From NCBI RefSeq assembly GCF_017347085.1, contig NZ_JADPSA010000048.1:1-64000 (forward strand): DNA of 64,000 bases. Reading direction: 5' to 3'. This document shows, piece after piece, positions 23,577 through 31,939 of the stretch; position 1 is the first letter of the stretch, and each line of letters starts with the position of its first letter. The notes beneath the pieces were generated by a model. The model did no database searches, was not told the DNA's origin, and worked only from the letters and a program-made list of their open reading frames with translations. The position numbers and the translations under genes were made by a program. The DNA comes from Nesterenkonia sp. E16_10. GTDB lineage: Bacteria; Actinomycetota; Actinomycetes; Actinomycetales; Micrococcaceae.

Positions 23577-23668
23577 GGGGAGCGATCCGCAGGCCGAGGC
23601 GACATAGCCCCAGGGATTCGGAGCGTCAGAGCTTCAACAGGCTGCACCATTGAGGGATGAGCAGGACA

Positions 23669-23710
23669 GGCCGGGACCGACAGAATGCTGTCGGTCCCGG
23701 CCGTTTCTCT
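23669..23710 (+). terminator. Rho-independent terminator after the bkd operon
   Basis: A perfect 15-bp stem (23669-23683 with 23688-23702, arms GGCCGGGACCGACAG and its complement) closes an AATG loop and runs into GTTTCTCT. It lies between the E2 gene and the DUF1989 gene on the same strand, so they are separate transcription units. Confidence 0.9.
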
Positions 23711-23743
23711 AGACTGGGCTGGTTCCCCCACGAAGGAGACAGC

Positions 23744-24688
23744 ATGAGCGCAGAGATCCGCACCGGAGCCGACGGCGCCCCAGGTAGAGCTGCCCGGTCA
23801 CCCCAGTCATCACGCACCTCCCGCACCTACGATCAGCCCGCGGCGTATCAGTCGGCGCCCGGCGGTCCGCTGGACCCGGATCGCAGCTTCTACGACGCGG
23901 TGGCCGCCGCCGAGCGCACCCTGACCCAGGAGTTCGAGATCCCGGTCCGCTCCGGCCACGCCTGGGAGGTCAAGGCCGGATCGATCGTGCGGATCAACGC
24001 CGTGGAGGGCCCTCAGGTCGGTGACCTGAATCTGTGGAACCTGCACAATCCCCGGGAACGATTCTGGGCCGCCCGCACCCGGCAGCTGCAGCGGGCCTCG
24101 ATGACCACCTACGACCGTTTCTGGTCCACCCTGCCGCAGCTGCGTCCGATGGCCACCGTGATCGGGGACTCGCTGGCCGATCATCCCGACGCCGAGGTGA
24201 TCCACGACCTGCTGGGGACCCGCTGCGATCCCTACGTGAATCGGATGCTGGCCGACGAGGACTTCGACTACCACTGCCATTCGAACCTCACACGGGCGAT
24301 CATGGGGCATGGACTCACCGAGTCCGATGTCCACGACGTGCTCAACGTCTTCCAGTTCGCAGGCCTGAATGAGAACCGTGAATACTTCATGGACGGCTGC
24401 CCCACGCAGCCGGGAGACTACTTCGAATTCTTCGCCGAGACCGATCTGCTCTGCGCACTCTCCACCTGCCCCGGCGGGGACCTCTCGGTGCACATGTGGG
24501 GGCCCGAGGCCGCGAGCACCGAGGAGCAGCTCGAGCACTGCCACCCGCTGGGTGTGCAGGTCTTCTCGCTCGCGCCCAAGGTCCTCGAGGCCTGGCGACC
24601 CCCGGAGCCGGCAAAGTACCGCGGCAGGCGGGGACGCCACGGGCTGACGGCGGCGCCGCACCCCGGTCGCTCACCGCAGCGCATCTGA
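23744..24688 (+). CDS. DUF1989 / urea-carboxylase-associated family protein
   Basis: A 314-residue protein of the DUF1989 family. Recognisable stretches are VKAGSIVRINAVEGPQVGDL, TTYDRFWSTLPQLRPMATVI and DYHCHSNLTRAIMGHGL, with conserved cysteines in LCALSTCPGGDLS. Family members usually sit next to urea amidolyase genes in pairs; here it is alone. Function is unknown, with suggested roles in urea-derivative metabolism. GAAGGAGA precedes the ATG. The stop codon lies in the first unit of a 20-bp tandem repeat. Confidence 0.85.
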   Translation: MSAEIRTGADGAPGRAARSPQSSRTSRTYDQPAAYQSAPGGPLDPDRSFYDAVAAAERTLTQEFEIPVRSGHAWEVKAGSIVRINAVEGPQVGDLNLWNLHNPRERFWAARTRQLQRASMTTYDRFWSTLPQLRPMATVIGDSLADHPDAEVIHDLLGTRCDPYVNRMLADEDFDYHCHSNLTRAIMGHGLTESDVHDVLNVFQFAGLNENREYFMDGCPTQPGDYFEFFAETDLLCALSTCPGGDLSVHMWGPEAASTEEQLEHCHPLGVQVFSLAPKVLEAWRPPEPAKYRGRRGRHGLTAAPHPGRSPQRI

Positions 24689-24732
24689 GATCACCGCAGC
24701 ATCTCTGAGACCACCGCAGCGCATCTGAGATC
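24673..24732. repeat. Three tandem 20-bp repeats over a gene 3' end
   Basis: The unit ACCGCAGCGCATCTGAGATC occurs three times in a row; the middle copy has several changes. The first copy contains the TGA stop of the DUF1989 gene, so the 3' end of that gene has been duplicated downstream. Confidence 0.8.
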
Positions 24733-24755
24733 ACACCGCGCTGCCCCGGCCTCAA

Positions 24756-24805
24756 CGCAGACGGGCCCGCGCCGATCCGCAAGGATCAGCACGGGCCCGT
24801 CTGCG
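24756..24805. terminator. Bidirectional hairpin between DUF1989 and glpK
   Basis: Perfect 14-bp arms (CGCAGACGGGCCCG at 24756-24769 and its complement at 24792-24805) enclose a second small stem (GATCC/GGATC). The position between convergent genes supports a shared terminator, though T-runs are weak. Confidence 0.75.
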
Positions 24806-24839
24806 GCTGCCGTGGAGTGCGGCTGCGTGGCCTGGACTC

Positions 24840-26354
24840 CTACTTGACGTCCTCGTCCACCCAGTCGAAGGTCCGGGTCACGGCCTTCTTCCAGAGGCGC
24901 AGCTGGCGGTCCCGCTCAGCCGCGTCCATCTCAGGCAGCCAGCGCTTGTCCTCGGACCAGTTCGTGGCCAGCTCATCGGTGTCGCGCCAGAAGCCCACGG
25001 CAAGACCGGCCGCGTAGGCGGCACCCAGGGCGGTGGTCTCGGTGACCTTCGGGCGGACCACCGGGATCCCCAGGATGTCGGCCTGGAACTGCATCAGCGC
25101 ATCGTTGGCGACCATGCCGCCGTCGACCCGCAGGTCCTCCATGTCGACTCCGGCGTCGGCGTTGGCGGCATCGAGCACCTCGCGGGTCTGGAAGGCCGTG
25201 GCCTCCAGCGCGGCGCGAGCGATATGGCCCTTGTTCACGAAGCGGGTGAGCCCCACGATGACGCCGCGGGCCTCGCCCCGCCAATAGGGAGCGAACAGCC
25301 CGGAGAAGGCGGGCACCACGTACACCCCGCCGTTGTCCTCCACCGACTTGGCAAGGGTCTCCACCTCAGGAGCGGACTTGATGAAGCCGAGGTTGTCGCG
25401 CAGCCACTGGATCAGCGATCCGGTCACCGCGATGGAGCCTTCCAGCGCGTAGACGGGCTTGGCGTCTCCCAGCTTGTAGCAGACGGTGGTCAGAAGCCCG
25501 TTCTGCGACCGGACGATCTCCTCACCGGTGTTGACGATCAGGAAGTTGCCGGTGCCGTAGGTGTTCTTCGCCCCGCCCTTCTCGAACGCCGCCTGCCCGA
25601 AGGTCGCGGCCTGCTGGTCTCCGAGGATGCCGGCCACGGGCGTCTCGCGCAGCAGCTGCGCGGTGTGCACCTTGCCATAGACCTCCGAGGAGGACTTGAT
25701 CTCGGGGAGCATCGAGCGCGGCACGCCGAAGGCTGCAAGGATCTCGTCGTCCCAGGACAGGGTCTCGAGGTCCATGAACATGGTGCGGGAGGCGTTGGTG
25801 ACGTCGGTGATGTGCACGCCGCCCTCGGTGCCGCCGGTCAGATGCCAGGTCACCCAGGAGTCGGTGTTGCCGAAGAGCAGGTCTCCGGCCTCGGCCTTGG
25901 CGCGTGCGCCCTCCACGTTGTCCAGGATCCACTTGACCTTGGTGCCCGAGAAATAGGTCGCCAGCGGCAGGCCGACCTTCTTCTTGAAGCGCTCCACTCC
26001 CCCGTCGGCGGCGAGCTCGTCCACGATCGGCTGGGTGCGAGTGTCCTGCCAGACGATCGCGTTGTAGACCGGCTCTCCGGTGTGCTTGTCCCAGACCACC
26101 GTGGTCTCCCGCTGGTTGGTGATGCCGACCGCGGCGATGTCGTGACGAGTCAGGTTCGACTTCGAGAGAGCATTGCCGATGACCTCCCTGGTGTTGGTCC
26201 AGATCTCCATCGGGTCGTGCTCGACCCAACCGGCCTTGGAGAAGATCTGTTCGTGCTCCTTCTGGCCCGAGGACACGATGTTTCCGCTGTGATCGAAGAC
26301 GATGGCGCGGGTGGACGTGGTTCCCTGGTCGATCGCGATGATGTATTTCGACAT
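24840..26354 (-). CDS. glpK: Glycerol kinase
   Basis: A 504-residue FGGY kinase that phosphorylates glycerol to glycerol 3-phosphate with [22 protein letters not shown] is the N-terminal phosphate-binding motif; [13 protein letters not shown] and the [13 protein letters not shown] stretch are family-typical, and [20 protein letters not shown] is near the C-terminus. Length is standard. GAGGAGA stands shortly before the ATG. It follows glpF at 78 bases on the same strand, so uptake and phosphorylation are likely co-transcribed. Confidence 0.96.
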   Translation of the reverse strand: MSKYIIAIDQGTTSTRAIVFDHSGNIVSSGQKEHEQIFSKAGWVEHDPMEIWTNTREVIGNALSKSNLTRHDIAAVGITNQRETTVVWDKHTGEPVYNAIVWQDTRTQPIVDELAADGGVERFKKKVGLPLATYFSGTKVKWILDNVEGARAKAEAGDLLFGNTDSWVTWHLTGGTEGGVHITDVTNASRTMFMDLETLSWDDEILAAFGVPRSMLPEIKSSSEVYGKVHTAQLLRETPVAGILGDQQAATFGQAAFEKGGAKNTYGTGNFLIVNTGEEIVRSQNGLLTTVCYKLGDAKPVYALEGSIAVTGSLIQWLRDNLGFIKSAPEVETLAKSVEDNGGVYVVPAFSGLFAPYWRGEARGVIVGLTRFVNKGHIARAALEATAFQTREVLDAANADAGVDMEDLRVDGGMVANDALMQFQADILGIPVVRPKVTETTALGAAYAAGLAVGFWRDTDELATNWSEDKRWLPEMDAAERDRQLRLWKKAVTRTFDWVDEDVK

Positions 26355-26432
26355 GCTGTTCTCCTCTTTGAGTGTTCTGTCGGGTGCTTTTCCTCAGCGG
26401 TCAGCAGCCATGCTGCCCGCGATGCTTCTGCG

Positions 26433-27179
26433 TTATCCGGTGACGGCGGGGAGCGTGATCAGCATGGCCAGCAGGCCACCCAGTGCACCGCCGATCAGAG
26501 GTCCGACCACCGGGACCCAGGCGTAGGACCAGTCGCTTCCACCCTTGCCCTTGATCGGCAGCAGTGCGTGCACGATCCTGGGCCCGAGGTCACGGGCAGG
26601 GTTGATGGCGTAGCCGGTGGGCCCACCGAGGGAGGCGCCGATGCCGACGACCAGCAGCGCGACCGCCAGCGGTCCGAGCCCCGAGGGGGTTCCGGCGAAG
26701 GCGATGATGACGAAGACCAGGACGAAGGTGCCGATGATCTCGGTGAGCAGGTTCCATGGGGCGGACCTGATCGCGGGTCCGGTGGAGAAGACCCCGAGCT
26801 TGGTCGCGGCATCGGGCTCGGCGTCGAAATGCTGCTTATAGGCGAGATAGCACAGCACGGCGCCGAGCATGGCGCCCAGCATCTGCGCCGCGAAGTAGAG
26901 CAGCACATTGACCAGCGTCTTCTCGATGTCGGGGCCCAGGGTTGCAGTGTCTGCATTGACCAGCAGGCCCACGGTGACCGCGGGGTTCAGGTGCGCCCCG
27001 GAGAGCGCGGCGACATAGACGCCGGCGAAGACGCCGAGCCCCCAGCCGAAGTTGACCATCAGGAATCCGCCGCTGTTGCCCTTGGTCCCTCTCAGTGCGA
27101 CGTTGGCGACGACGCCACCGCCGAGCAGCAACAGCAGCATGGTGCCGAAGGTCTCAGCGACAAATGCTTCCAGAGACAT
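26433..27179 (-). CDS. glpF: Glycerol facilitator (MIP/aquaglyceroporin)
   Basis: A 248-residue channel with six membrane segments and two half-helices. The NPA boxes are present as HLNPAVTVG near residue 64 and INPARDLGPR near residue 195; the arginine after the second NPA and DLGPR are typical of glycerol-conducting members. It admits glycerol by facilitated diffusion. AAAGGAG precedes the ATG. It leads an operon with glpK and is separated from glpD by a hairpin terminator. Confidence 0.94.
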   Translation of the reverse strand: MSLEAFVAETFGTMLLLLLGGGVVANVALRGTKGNSGGFLMVNFGWGLGVFAGVYVAALSGAHLNPAVTVGLLVNADTATLGPDIEKTLVNVLLYFAAQMLGAMLGAVLCYLAYKQHFDAEPDAATKLGVFSTGPAIRSAPWNLLTEIIGTFVLVFVIIAFAGTPSGLGPLAVALLVVGIGASLGGPTGYAINPARDLGPRIVHALLPIKGKGGSDWSYAWVPVVGPLIGGALGGLLAMLITLPAVTG

Positions 27180-27270
27180 CTTTGGCTCCTTTCGTTATTC
27201 ATTTCTTTGGGGACCTCAGCCGGGTGCTTCGGCTCCTCCTACCCCAGCAGCTACTGCGGGGAGTTCTTAG

Positions 27271-27301
27271 GGCTGCGCGGCACCCCCGGTGCCGCGCAGC
27301 C
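27271..27301 (-). terminator. Hairpin terminator downstream of glpD
   Basis: A perfect 14-bp stem (GGCTGCGCGGCACC with its complement) closes a 3-base loop, 9 bases past the glpD stop. It divides glpD from glpF-glpK. No long T-run follows, as is common in high-GC Actinobacteria. Confidence 0.75.
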
Positions 27302-27309
27302 ACGGTGGG

Positions 27310-29058
27310 CTAGGCCACCAGATCCTTGAGCTCGACCTTGTGCCACTCACGCAGCACTCGCTCGGCATGCTCGACCTCCGTGCTCACGGTCGCCTCGTCC
27401 CAGCCCAGCAGCGGGGCGAGCATCTGCCCCAGCTCACGGAGCAGCTCCGAGGTGACCTTCCCGCGGAAGGCCAGCGAGGTGCGGCGGATCAGGACGTCGA
27501 TCAGGTGGCCGATCTGCTCGTGCTGCACCATGTAGGCGAGCTCTCGCTGGCTCAGCTCCGAGGTGGAGTCCAGAGCCTGGTCGGCGCCTGCACGCAGGTG
27601 CTCGATGACCTCTGCCGCGCGGGTCCCGTAGCGGACCAGCAGACCCTCGACACGCTCGGCGGAGAGTCCGTCCCCGGAGTGGGCCATGACCCAGGCCTTC
27701 TCGGCGGACGCGGTCTTGGGGAAGTCTGCTCCGCCGCCGATGGCCAGCCCGGCGGTGCTGACGGTGCGGCGCCTGCCCAGGATCTCGAGCACGTCGTTGG
27801 TCATGTGCTCCGAGAGCGCCCGGAAGGTGGTCCACTTCCCGCCGACCAGGCTCAGCATGGTCACGGGGCGGTCTGCCGTGTGGACGGCGCGGTGCTCGAT
27901 CCGGTAGTCCCGAGAGACGAAGCCCGGCTGGGTCTCGTCGTGGCGCGGCAGCGGCCGAACCCCGGAGAAGCTGTAGACCACGTGCCCGGGCTCCACCGTG
28001 ATTCGGGGGAAGACCTGCCCGATCAGGTCGATGAAGTAATCGACCTCTTCGGGGGTGCAGACGGCCTGCTCGTTGACGTCCACGTCGATGTCGGTGGTGC
28101 CCACCAGGACTCGATCCTCGATCGGGTAGATCAGCACGATCCGACCATCGGTGTTCTCGAAGAACATCTCGCGGCCCGCGCAGGCGGCCAGCAGCTCCGG
28201 GTGGTCGAGCACGATGTGGGAGCCCTTGGTCCCACCCATGAAGGCGCTGGGCTCACCGAGAGACTCGTTGGTCCCGTCGACCCAGGCTCCGGTGGCATTG
28301 ACGACCACGTCGGCGGTGAACGGGAACTCCTCGCCGGTGAGCTCGTCGCGGAGCGTCACCGACTCACCGTCACGACTCACTGCGCTGACGTAGTTCGTGG
28401 CGCGGGCCTCAGGACTGGCGTTGAGTCCGTCCCGGAGCACGTCCAGCGTCATCCGCTCGGGATTGTGCACCGAGGCGTCGAAGTAGGTGGCCGTGTAGCG
28501 CACATCGGGTCGCAGGTCCGGCAGCTGCGCCAGGGAGGCCCGGCGTCCGGCGAAGCTGTGCCGCGGCACGGCCCCTCCGTCGCGGGAGAACCAGTCATAC
28601 ATGGTCAGGCCCGCCTTGATCAGGAACGCTCCGCGCTCACGCGGCTGGCCGGACTGCCGGTGGGTGAGGAACCGCATCGGTGCTGCGAGGATTCCGGAGA
28701 AGGTGCTGTAGATCGGGATGGTGGTCTGCAGCGGCTTCACGTAGTGCGGCGCGGTCTTCAGCAGCCCGTTGCGTTCCACCACGGACTCCCGGACCAGCCT
28801 GAACTCGCCGTTCTCCAGGTAGCGGATGCCGCCGTGGATCATGTGCGAGGAGGCCCCTGAGGCTCCTTGGCAATAGTCGCCGCGCTCCACGAGGGCGACA
28901 TCGACACCCTGCAGAGCCAGGTCGCGGAACGTTCCCACGCCGTTGATGCCACCGCCGATGATCAGCACCGAGGCCCGCGGCGTCTCGCGCAGCTGCCTCA
29001 CCTCGGCCCGCTCGGCGGGGGTCCGGGTCTCACCGTTGGTCATTGCTGTGTCGGACAT
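27310..29058 (-). CDS. glpD: Aerobic glycerol-3-phosphate dehydrogenase
   Basis: A FAD-dependent membrane-associated enzyme of about 582 residues that oxidises glycerol 3-phosphate to dihydroxyacetone phosphate. The FAD-binding motif VLIIGGGINGVGTFRDLALQ appears near residue 32, followed by VALVERGDYCQGASGASSHM. VLVGTTDIDVD and SGVRPLP are further family marks, and a C-terminal helical DAO_C domain completes it. GAGGAGA lies 5 bases before the ATG at 29058, preferred over a GTG one codon upstream. It is divergent from a SorC-type regulator. Confidence 0.95.
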   Translation of the reverse strand: MSDTAMTNGETRTPAERAEVRQLRETPRASVLIIGGGINGVGTFRDLALQGVDVALVERGDYCQGASGASSHMIHGGIRYLENGEFRLVRESVVERNGLLKTAPHYVKPLQTTIPIYSTFSGILAAPMRFLTHRQSGQPRERGAFLIKAGLTMYDWFSRDGGAVPRHSFAGRRASLAQLPDLRPDVRYTATYFDASVHNPERMTLDVLRDGLNASPEARATNYVSAVSRDGESVTLRDELTGEEFPFTADVVVNATGAWVDGTNESLGEPSAFMGGTKGSHIVLDHPELLAACAGREMFFENTDGRIVLIYPIEDRVLVGTTDIDVDVNEQAVCTPEEVDYFIDLIGQVFPRITVEPGHVVYSFSGVRPLPRHDETQPGFVSRDYRIEHRAVHTADRPVTMLSLVGGKWTTFRALSEHMTNDVLEILGRRRTVSTAGLAIGGGADFPKTASAEKAWVMAHSGDGLSAERVEGLLVRYGTRAAEVIEHLRAGADQALDSTSELSQRELAYMVQHEQIGHLIDVLIRRTSLAFRGKVTSELLRELGQMLAPLLGWDEATVSTEVEHAERVLREWHKVELKDLVA

Positions 29059-29185
29059 CACATTCTCCTCGGGGCATCGCTGTGCGCATCGGGTTACTCG
29101 GTGCGTATAGGTCCACTCTTGAAAGTTTCGGACAGATAGTCAATGCTGATGCACAGACGTGCAGACTCAGCCGGGAGGAATGGCC

Positions 29186-30205
29186 ATGAACGCTTCGCCG
29201 AAGGACGGAAGACCCAGTTCCGGTGCACATTCATCCACCCGTGAGTCCGCAAGGTCTCGCAGCGGCGATGCCCTGCGCGCGGCACAGATGTACTACCTCC
29301 AGGATCTGACGATGAACGCGATCGCCAGGGAGCTGCGGACCTCACGCTCCACGATCTCGCGGCTGCTCTCGCTGGCCCGGGACACCGGACTCGTCGAGAT
29401 CCAGGTCAACAATCCGGCGCACCGGGCGCCCTCGCTGGAGAACGAGATACGTCGGCGCTTCGGCGTGGAGGCCCACGTCGTGCCGGTCTCCGGCACCTTG
29501 GACGACTCCGAGGCCCTGGACCGGGTGGCGATCCAGGCGGCGCGCACCATCGGCCCACTGGTCGACTCCAACGCGATCATCGGGGTCGCCTGGGGATCCA
29601 CGCTCAGCGCGGTCAGCCAGCACCTGACCCGCAAGAGCACCCATGACAGCACCATCGTGCAGCTCAACGGCGCCGGCAACACCCAGACCACCGGAATCGC
29701 CTACGCCAGCGAGATCCTGCGGCGGTTCGGCTACGCCTACGGCGCCCGCGTCGAGCAGTTCCCGGTGCCGGCCTTCTTCGACCATGCCGAGACCAAGACC
29801 GCCATGTGGGCCGAGCGCAGCGTGCTGCGGATCCTGGAGCTCCAGCGACGCATGACCATGGCCATCTTCGGCGTCGGATCGACCAACTCGGGGATCCCCA
29901 GCCACGTCTACGCCGGCGGGTACCTCGACGATGCTGATCTGCGGATGCTCCACGAGAAGAGCGTGGTCGGTGACGTGGCGACCATGTTCTTCCGCGCCGA
30001 CGGCAGCCACCGCGACCTGCAGATCAACCAGCGCAGCACCGGGCCGAACCTGGACCTGCTGCGCCAGGTTCCACGCCGGATCTGCGTCGTCTCGGGTGAG
30101 ACCAAGATCAGCGGGCTGCGCGGCGCGCTGGCCGCCGGACTGCCCACCGATCTCATCCTGGACGAGGCCTCAGCCCATCTGCTGGTCGAGGGCTCCTCGG
30201 ACTGA
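29186..30205 (+). CDS. SorC-family sugar-binding transcriptional regulator
   Basis: A 339-residue regulator. A helix-turn-helix near residues 30-60 (MYYLQDLTMNAIARELRTSR, then STISRLLSLA) precedes a sugar-phosphate-binding domain (GVAWGSTLSAVSQHL, AIFGVGSTNSGIP, GDVATMFF). GGAGG stands 7 bases before the ATG at 29186, which I prefer to two upstream starts. It is divergent from glpD, so it likely controls the glycerol genes with glycerol 3-phosphate or a related ligand. That role is from position; DeoR-type GlpR is the more usual regulator. Confidence 0.85.
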   Translation: MNASPKDGRPSSGAHSSTRESARSRSGDALRAAQMYYLQDLTMNAIARELRTSRSTISRLLSLARDTGLVEIQVNNPAHRAPSLENEIRRRFGVEAHVVPVSGTLDDSEALDRVAIQAARTIGPLVDSNAIIGVAWGSTLSAVSQHLTRKSTHDSTIVQLNGAGNTQTTGIAYASEILRRFGYAYGARVEQFPVPAFFDHAETKTAMWAERSVLRILELQRRMTMAIFGVGSTNSGIPSHVYAGGYLDDADLRMLHEKSVVGDVATMFFRADGSHRDLQINQRSTGPNLDLLRQVPRRICVVSGETKISGLRGALAAGLPTDLILDEASAHLLVEGSSD

Positions 30206-30229
30206 AGGCGCATCCGCCCCAGGGCCGGC

Positions 30230-31111
30230 TCAGGCCTCGGGGTAGTCGTAGAAGCCCTTGCCGGACTTCTTCCCCAGTTCGCCGCGGGCGACCATCTCGC
30301 GCATCAGCTGCGGCGGGGCGAAGCGCTCCCCCAGCTGGGACTCCAGGTACTCCGCGATCCCCAGCCGCACGTCCAGGCCGACGATGTCGGTCAGCGCCAG
30401 CGGCCCGATCGGGAACTTATAGCCGAGCACCATGGCGTTGTCGATGTCGGCCGGGGCCGCCACGCCTTCTTCGACCATCCGGATGGCCTCGAGCCCGATG
30501 GCCACACCCAATCGCGAGGAGGCGAAGCCGGGCGCATCCTTGACCACCACCGGCGTCTTACCCAGGGCCTCGACCCAGAGCGGGGCCAGCGCGGCGAGCT
30601 CCTCGCCGGTGCGCTCGGCGAGCACCACCTCCACCAGCTTCGAGGCGGGCACCGGATTGAAGAAGTGCAGTCCGGCGAACCGCTCGGGCCGCTGCAGGTG
30701 CCCGGCGAGCGTGCTGATGGACAGCGAGGAGGTGTTCGTGGCCAGCCAGGCCTCGGGTGCGAGCTGGGACTCCGCCCGGCGCAGCGACTCGACCTTCAGG
30801 TCCAGGTCCTCGGGCACGGCTTCGATCACCAGCCCGCAGCGCGCGAACGCGGTGACCTCGGCGGTGGCGGTGAGCCGGTCGGTCCAGGTGGCCAGCTCGC
30901 CGTCGATCTTTCCGCGGCTCAGCGAGGCCTCAAGGTCCTTGGTGATCCGGGCCGCGGCGGTCTGCGCCGCTTGCGCCGAGACATCGACGACGACGACCTC
31001 TTCGGCTCCGGCGACCAGGAAGGCGTGGGCGATCCCGGCGCCCATCCGGCCGCCGCCGAGCACGCCCACGACGGCGGGGAGGGACTGGGCTGCTGCGCTG
31101 GGGGTGTTCAT
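30230..31111 (-). CDS. paaH: 3-hydroxyacyl-CoA dehydrogenase (PaaH/Hbd type)
   Basis: A 293-residue NAD-dependent enzyme. The dinucleotide-binding motif VVGVLGGGRMGAGIAHAFL is at residues 14-32; LATNTSSLSISTLA and RFAGLHFFNPVP (catalytic histidine) follow, and the C-terminal domain includes DAPGFASSRLG. It oxidises 3-hydroxyacyl-CoA to 3-oxoacyl-CoA. It is the last gene of an operon with enoyl-CoA hydratase and thiolase, overlapping the hydratase by 4 bases. The phenylacetate assignment is from the linked thiolase and operators; a general fatty-acid role is possible. Confidence 0.88.
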   Translation of the reverse strand: MNTPSAAAQSLPAVVGVLGGGRMGAGIAHAFLVAGAEEVVVVDVSAQAAQTAAARITKDLEASLSRGKIDGELATWTDRLTATAEVTAFARCGLVIEAVPEDLDLKVESLRRAESQLAPEAWLATNTSSLSISTLAGHLQRPERFAGLHFFNPVPASKLVEVVLAERTGEELAALAPLWVEALGKTPVVVKDAPGFASSRLGVAIGLEAIRMVEEGVAAPADIDNAMVLGYKFPIGPLALTDIVGLDVRLGIAEYLESQLGERFAPPQLMREMVARGELGKKSGKGFYDYPEA

Positions 31112-31935
31112 CGGTTCTCTCCTGAGGTGGGTTCTGGCTTCGCGGCGGCCTTGGCCTCGCGGCGGTCCAGGAAGGCCTGCATCCGCTCGAACTTGGCCTC
31201 GGACTCGAACAGGATCGCCTGGGCGAGGTTGTCGATCTGCGGGTGGGCCTCGCGCGGCATGGAGAAGACCTGCTTGCTGATCCGGACCGCCAGCGGGTCC
31301 TGCTTGGCGATCCGATCCGCGAGCGCATGGGCGGCGTCGAGCAGTCCGTCCGCGGGGTGGATCGCGTTGAGCAGGCCGTGGGTCAGGGACTCTTGGGCAT
31401 CGAGGATTCGCCCGGCGAGCAGGATCTCCTTGGCGATGCCCTCCCCGGCGAGCTCACGCAGCCGCCAGAGCGCTCCGGCGGCCGGGATGATGCCCAGTCC
31501 GGTCTCGGGCTGCCCGATCTTCACCTCGGGGGTGCCGAGCCGGAAGTCAGCGGCCCAGGCGAGTTCTGCCCCGCCGCCGAGGGCATAGCCGTCCAGGGCG
31601 GCGATCACCGGCATGGGCAGCTTGGCCAGGCGTTCGAAGGCGGTGGAGTTGACGCCGCGCAGCGCGTCTGCGCGGCGTCGCTCTCGGAGCTGGCCGATGT
31701 CGGCGCCGGAGGCGAAGATGCCCTTGCCGCCGGATTCGGTGCCCGAGAGGATCAGCAGCTTGGGATGGTGCTCCAGGTGGGCGCAGACCGCGTGCAGCTC
31801 GGTGATCATCGTGGCGTCGATGGCGTTGCGCACCTCGGGCCGGTTCAACTGGGCGTGCAGCCGGTCGGAGGTCTCGGTGATCTGCAGCGTGGTGAAGTTT
31901 GCGGCGTCGAGCAGGACTGGATCGGGGGCGCTCAT
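31108..31935 (-). CDS. Enoyl-CoA hydratase/isomerase family protein
   Basis: A 275-residue crotonase-fold protein. GIFASGADIGQLRERRRADA supplies the first oxyanion loop, and ALDGYALGGGAELAWAADFR the second. The expected glutamate appears in GQPETGLGIIPAAGALWRL. It probably hydrates or isomerises an enoyl-CoA ahead of the dehydrogenase encoded next; PaaF and PaaG are both candidates and I cannot separate them. It lies 4 bases after the thiolase gene and overlaps the dehydrogenase gene by 4 bases. Confidence 0.87.
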   Translation of the reverse strand: MSAPDPVLLDAANFTTLQITETSDRLHAQLNRPEVRNAIDATMITELHAVCAHLEHHPKLLILSGTESGGKGIFASGADIGQLRERRRADALRGVNSTAFERLAKLPMPVIAALDGYALGGGAELAWAADFRLGTPEVKIGQPETGLGIIPAAGALWRLRELAGEGIAKEILLAGRILDAQESLTHGLLNAIHPADGLLDAAHALADRIAKQDPLAVRISKQVFSMPREAHPQIDNLAQAILFESEAKFERMQAFLDRREAKAAAKPEPTSGENR

Positions 31936-31939
31936 GGGC

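Noticed and set aside
24673-24732. Possible CRISPR-like repeat array (also 61066-61122 and 52219-52320)
   Set aside because: Units are 16-22 bp and directly adjacent without unique spacers, and no cas genes are present.
25224-27329. 701-codon plus-strand frame opposite glpK and glpF
   Set aside because: Shadow of two clear glycerol genes.
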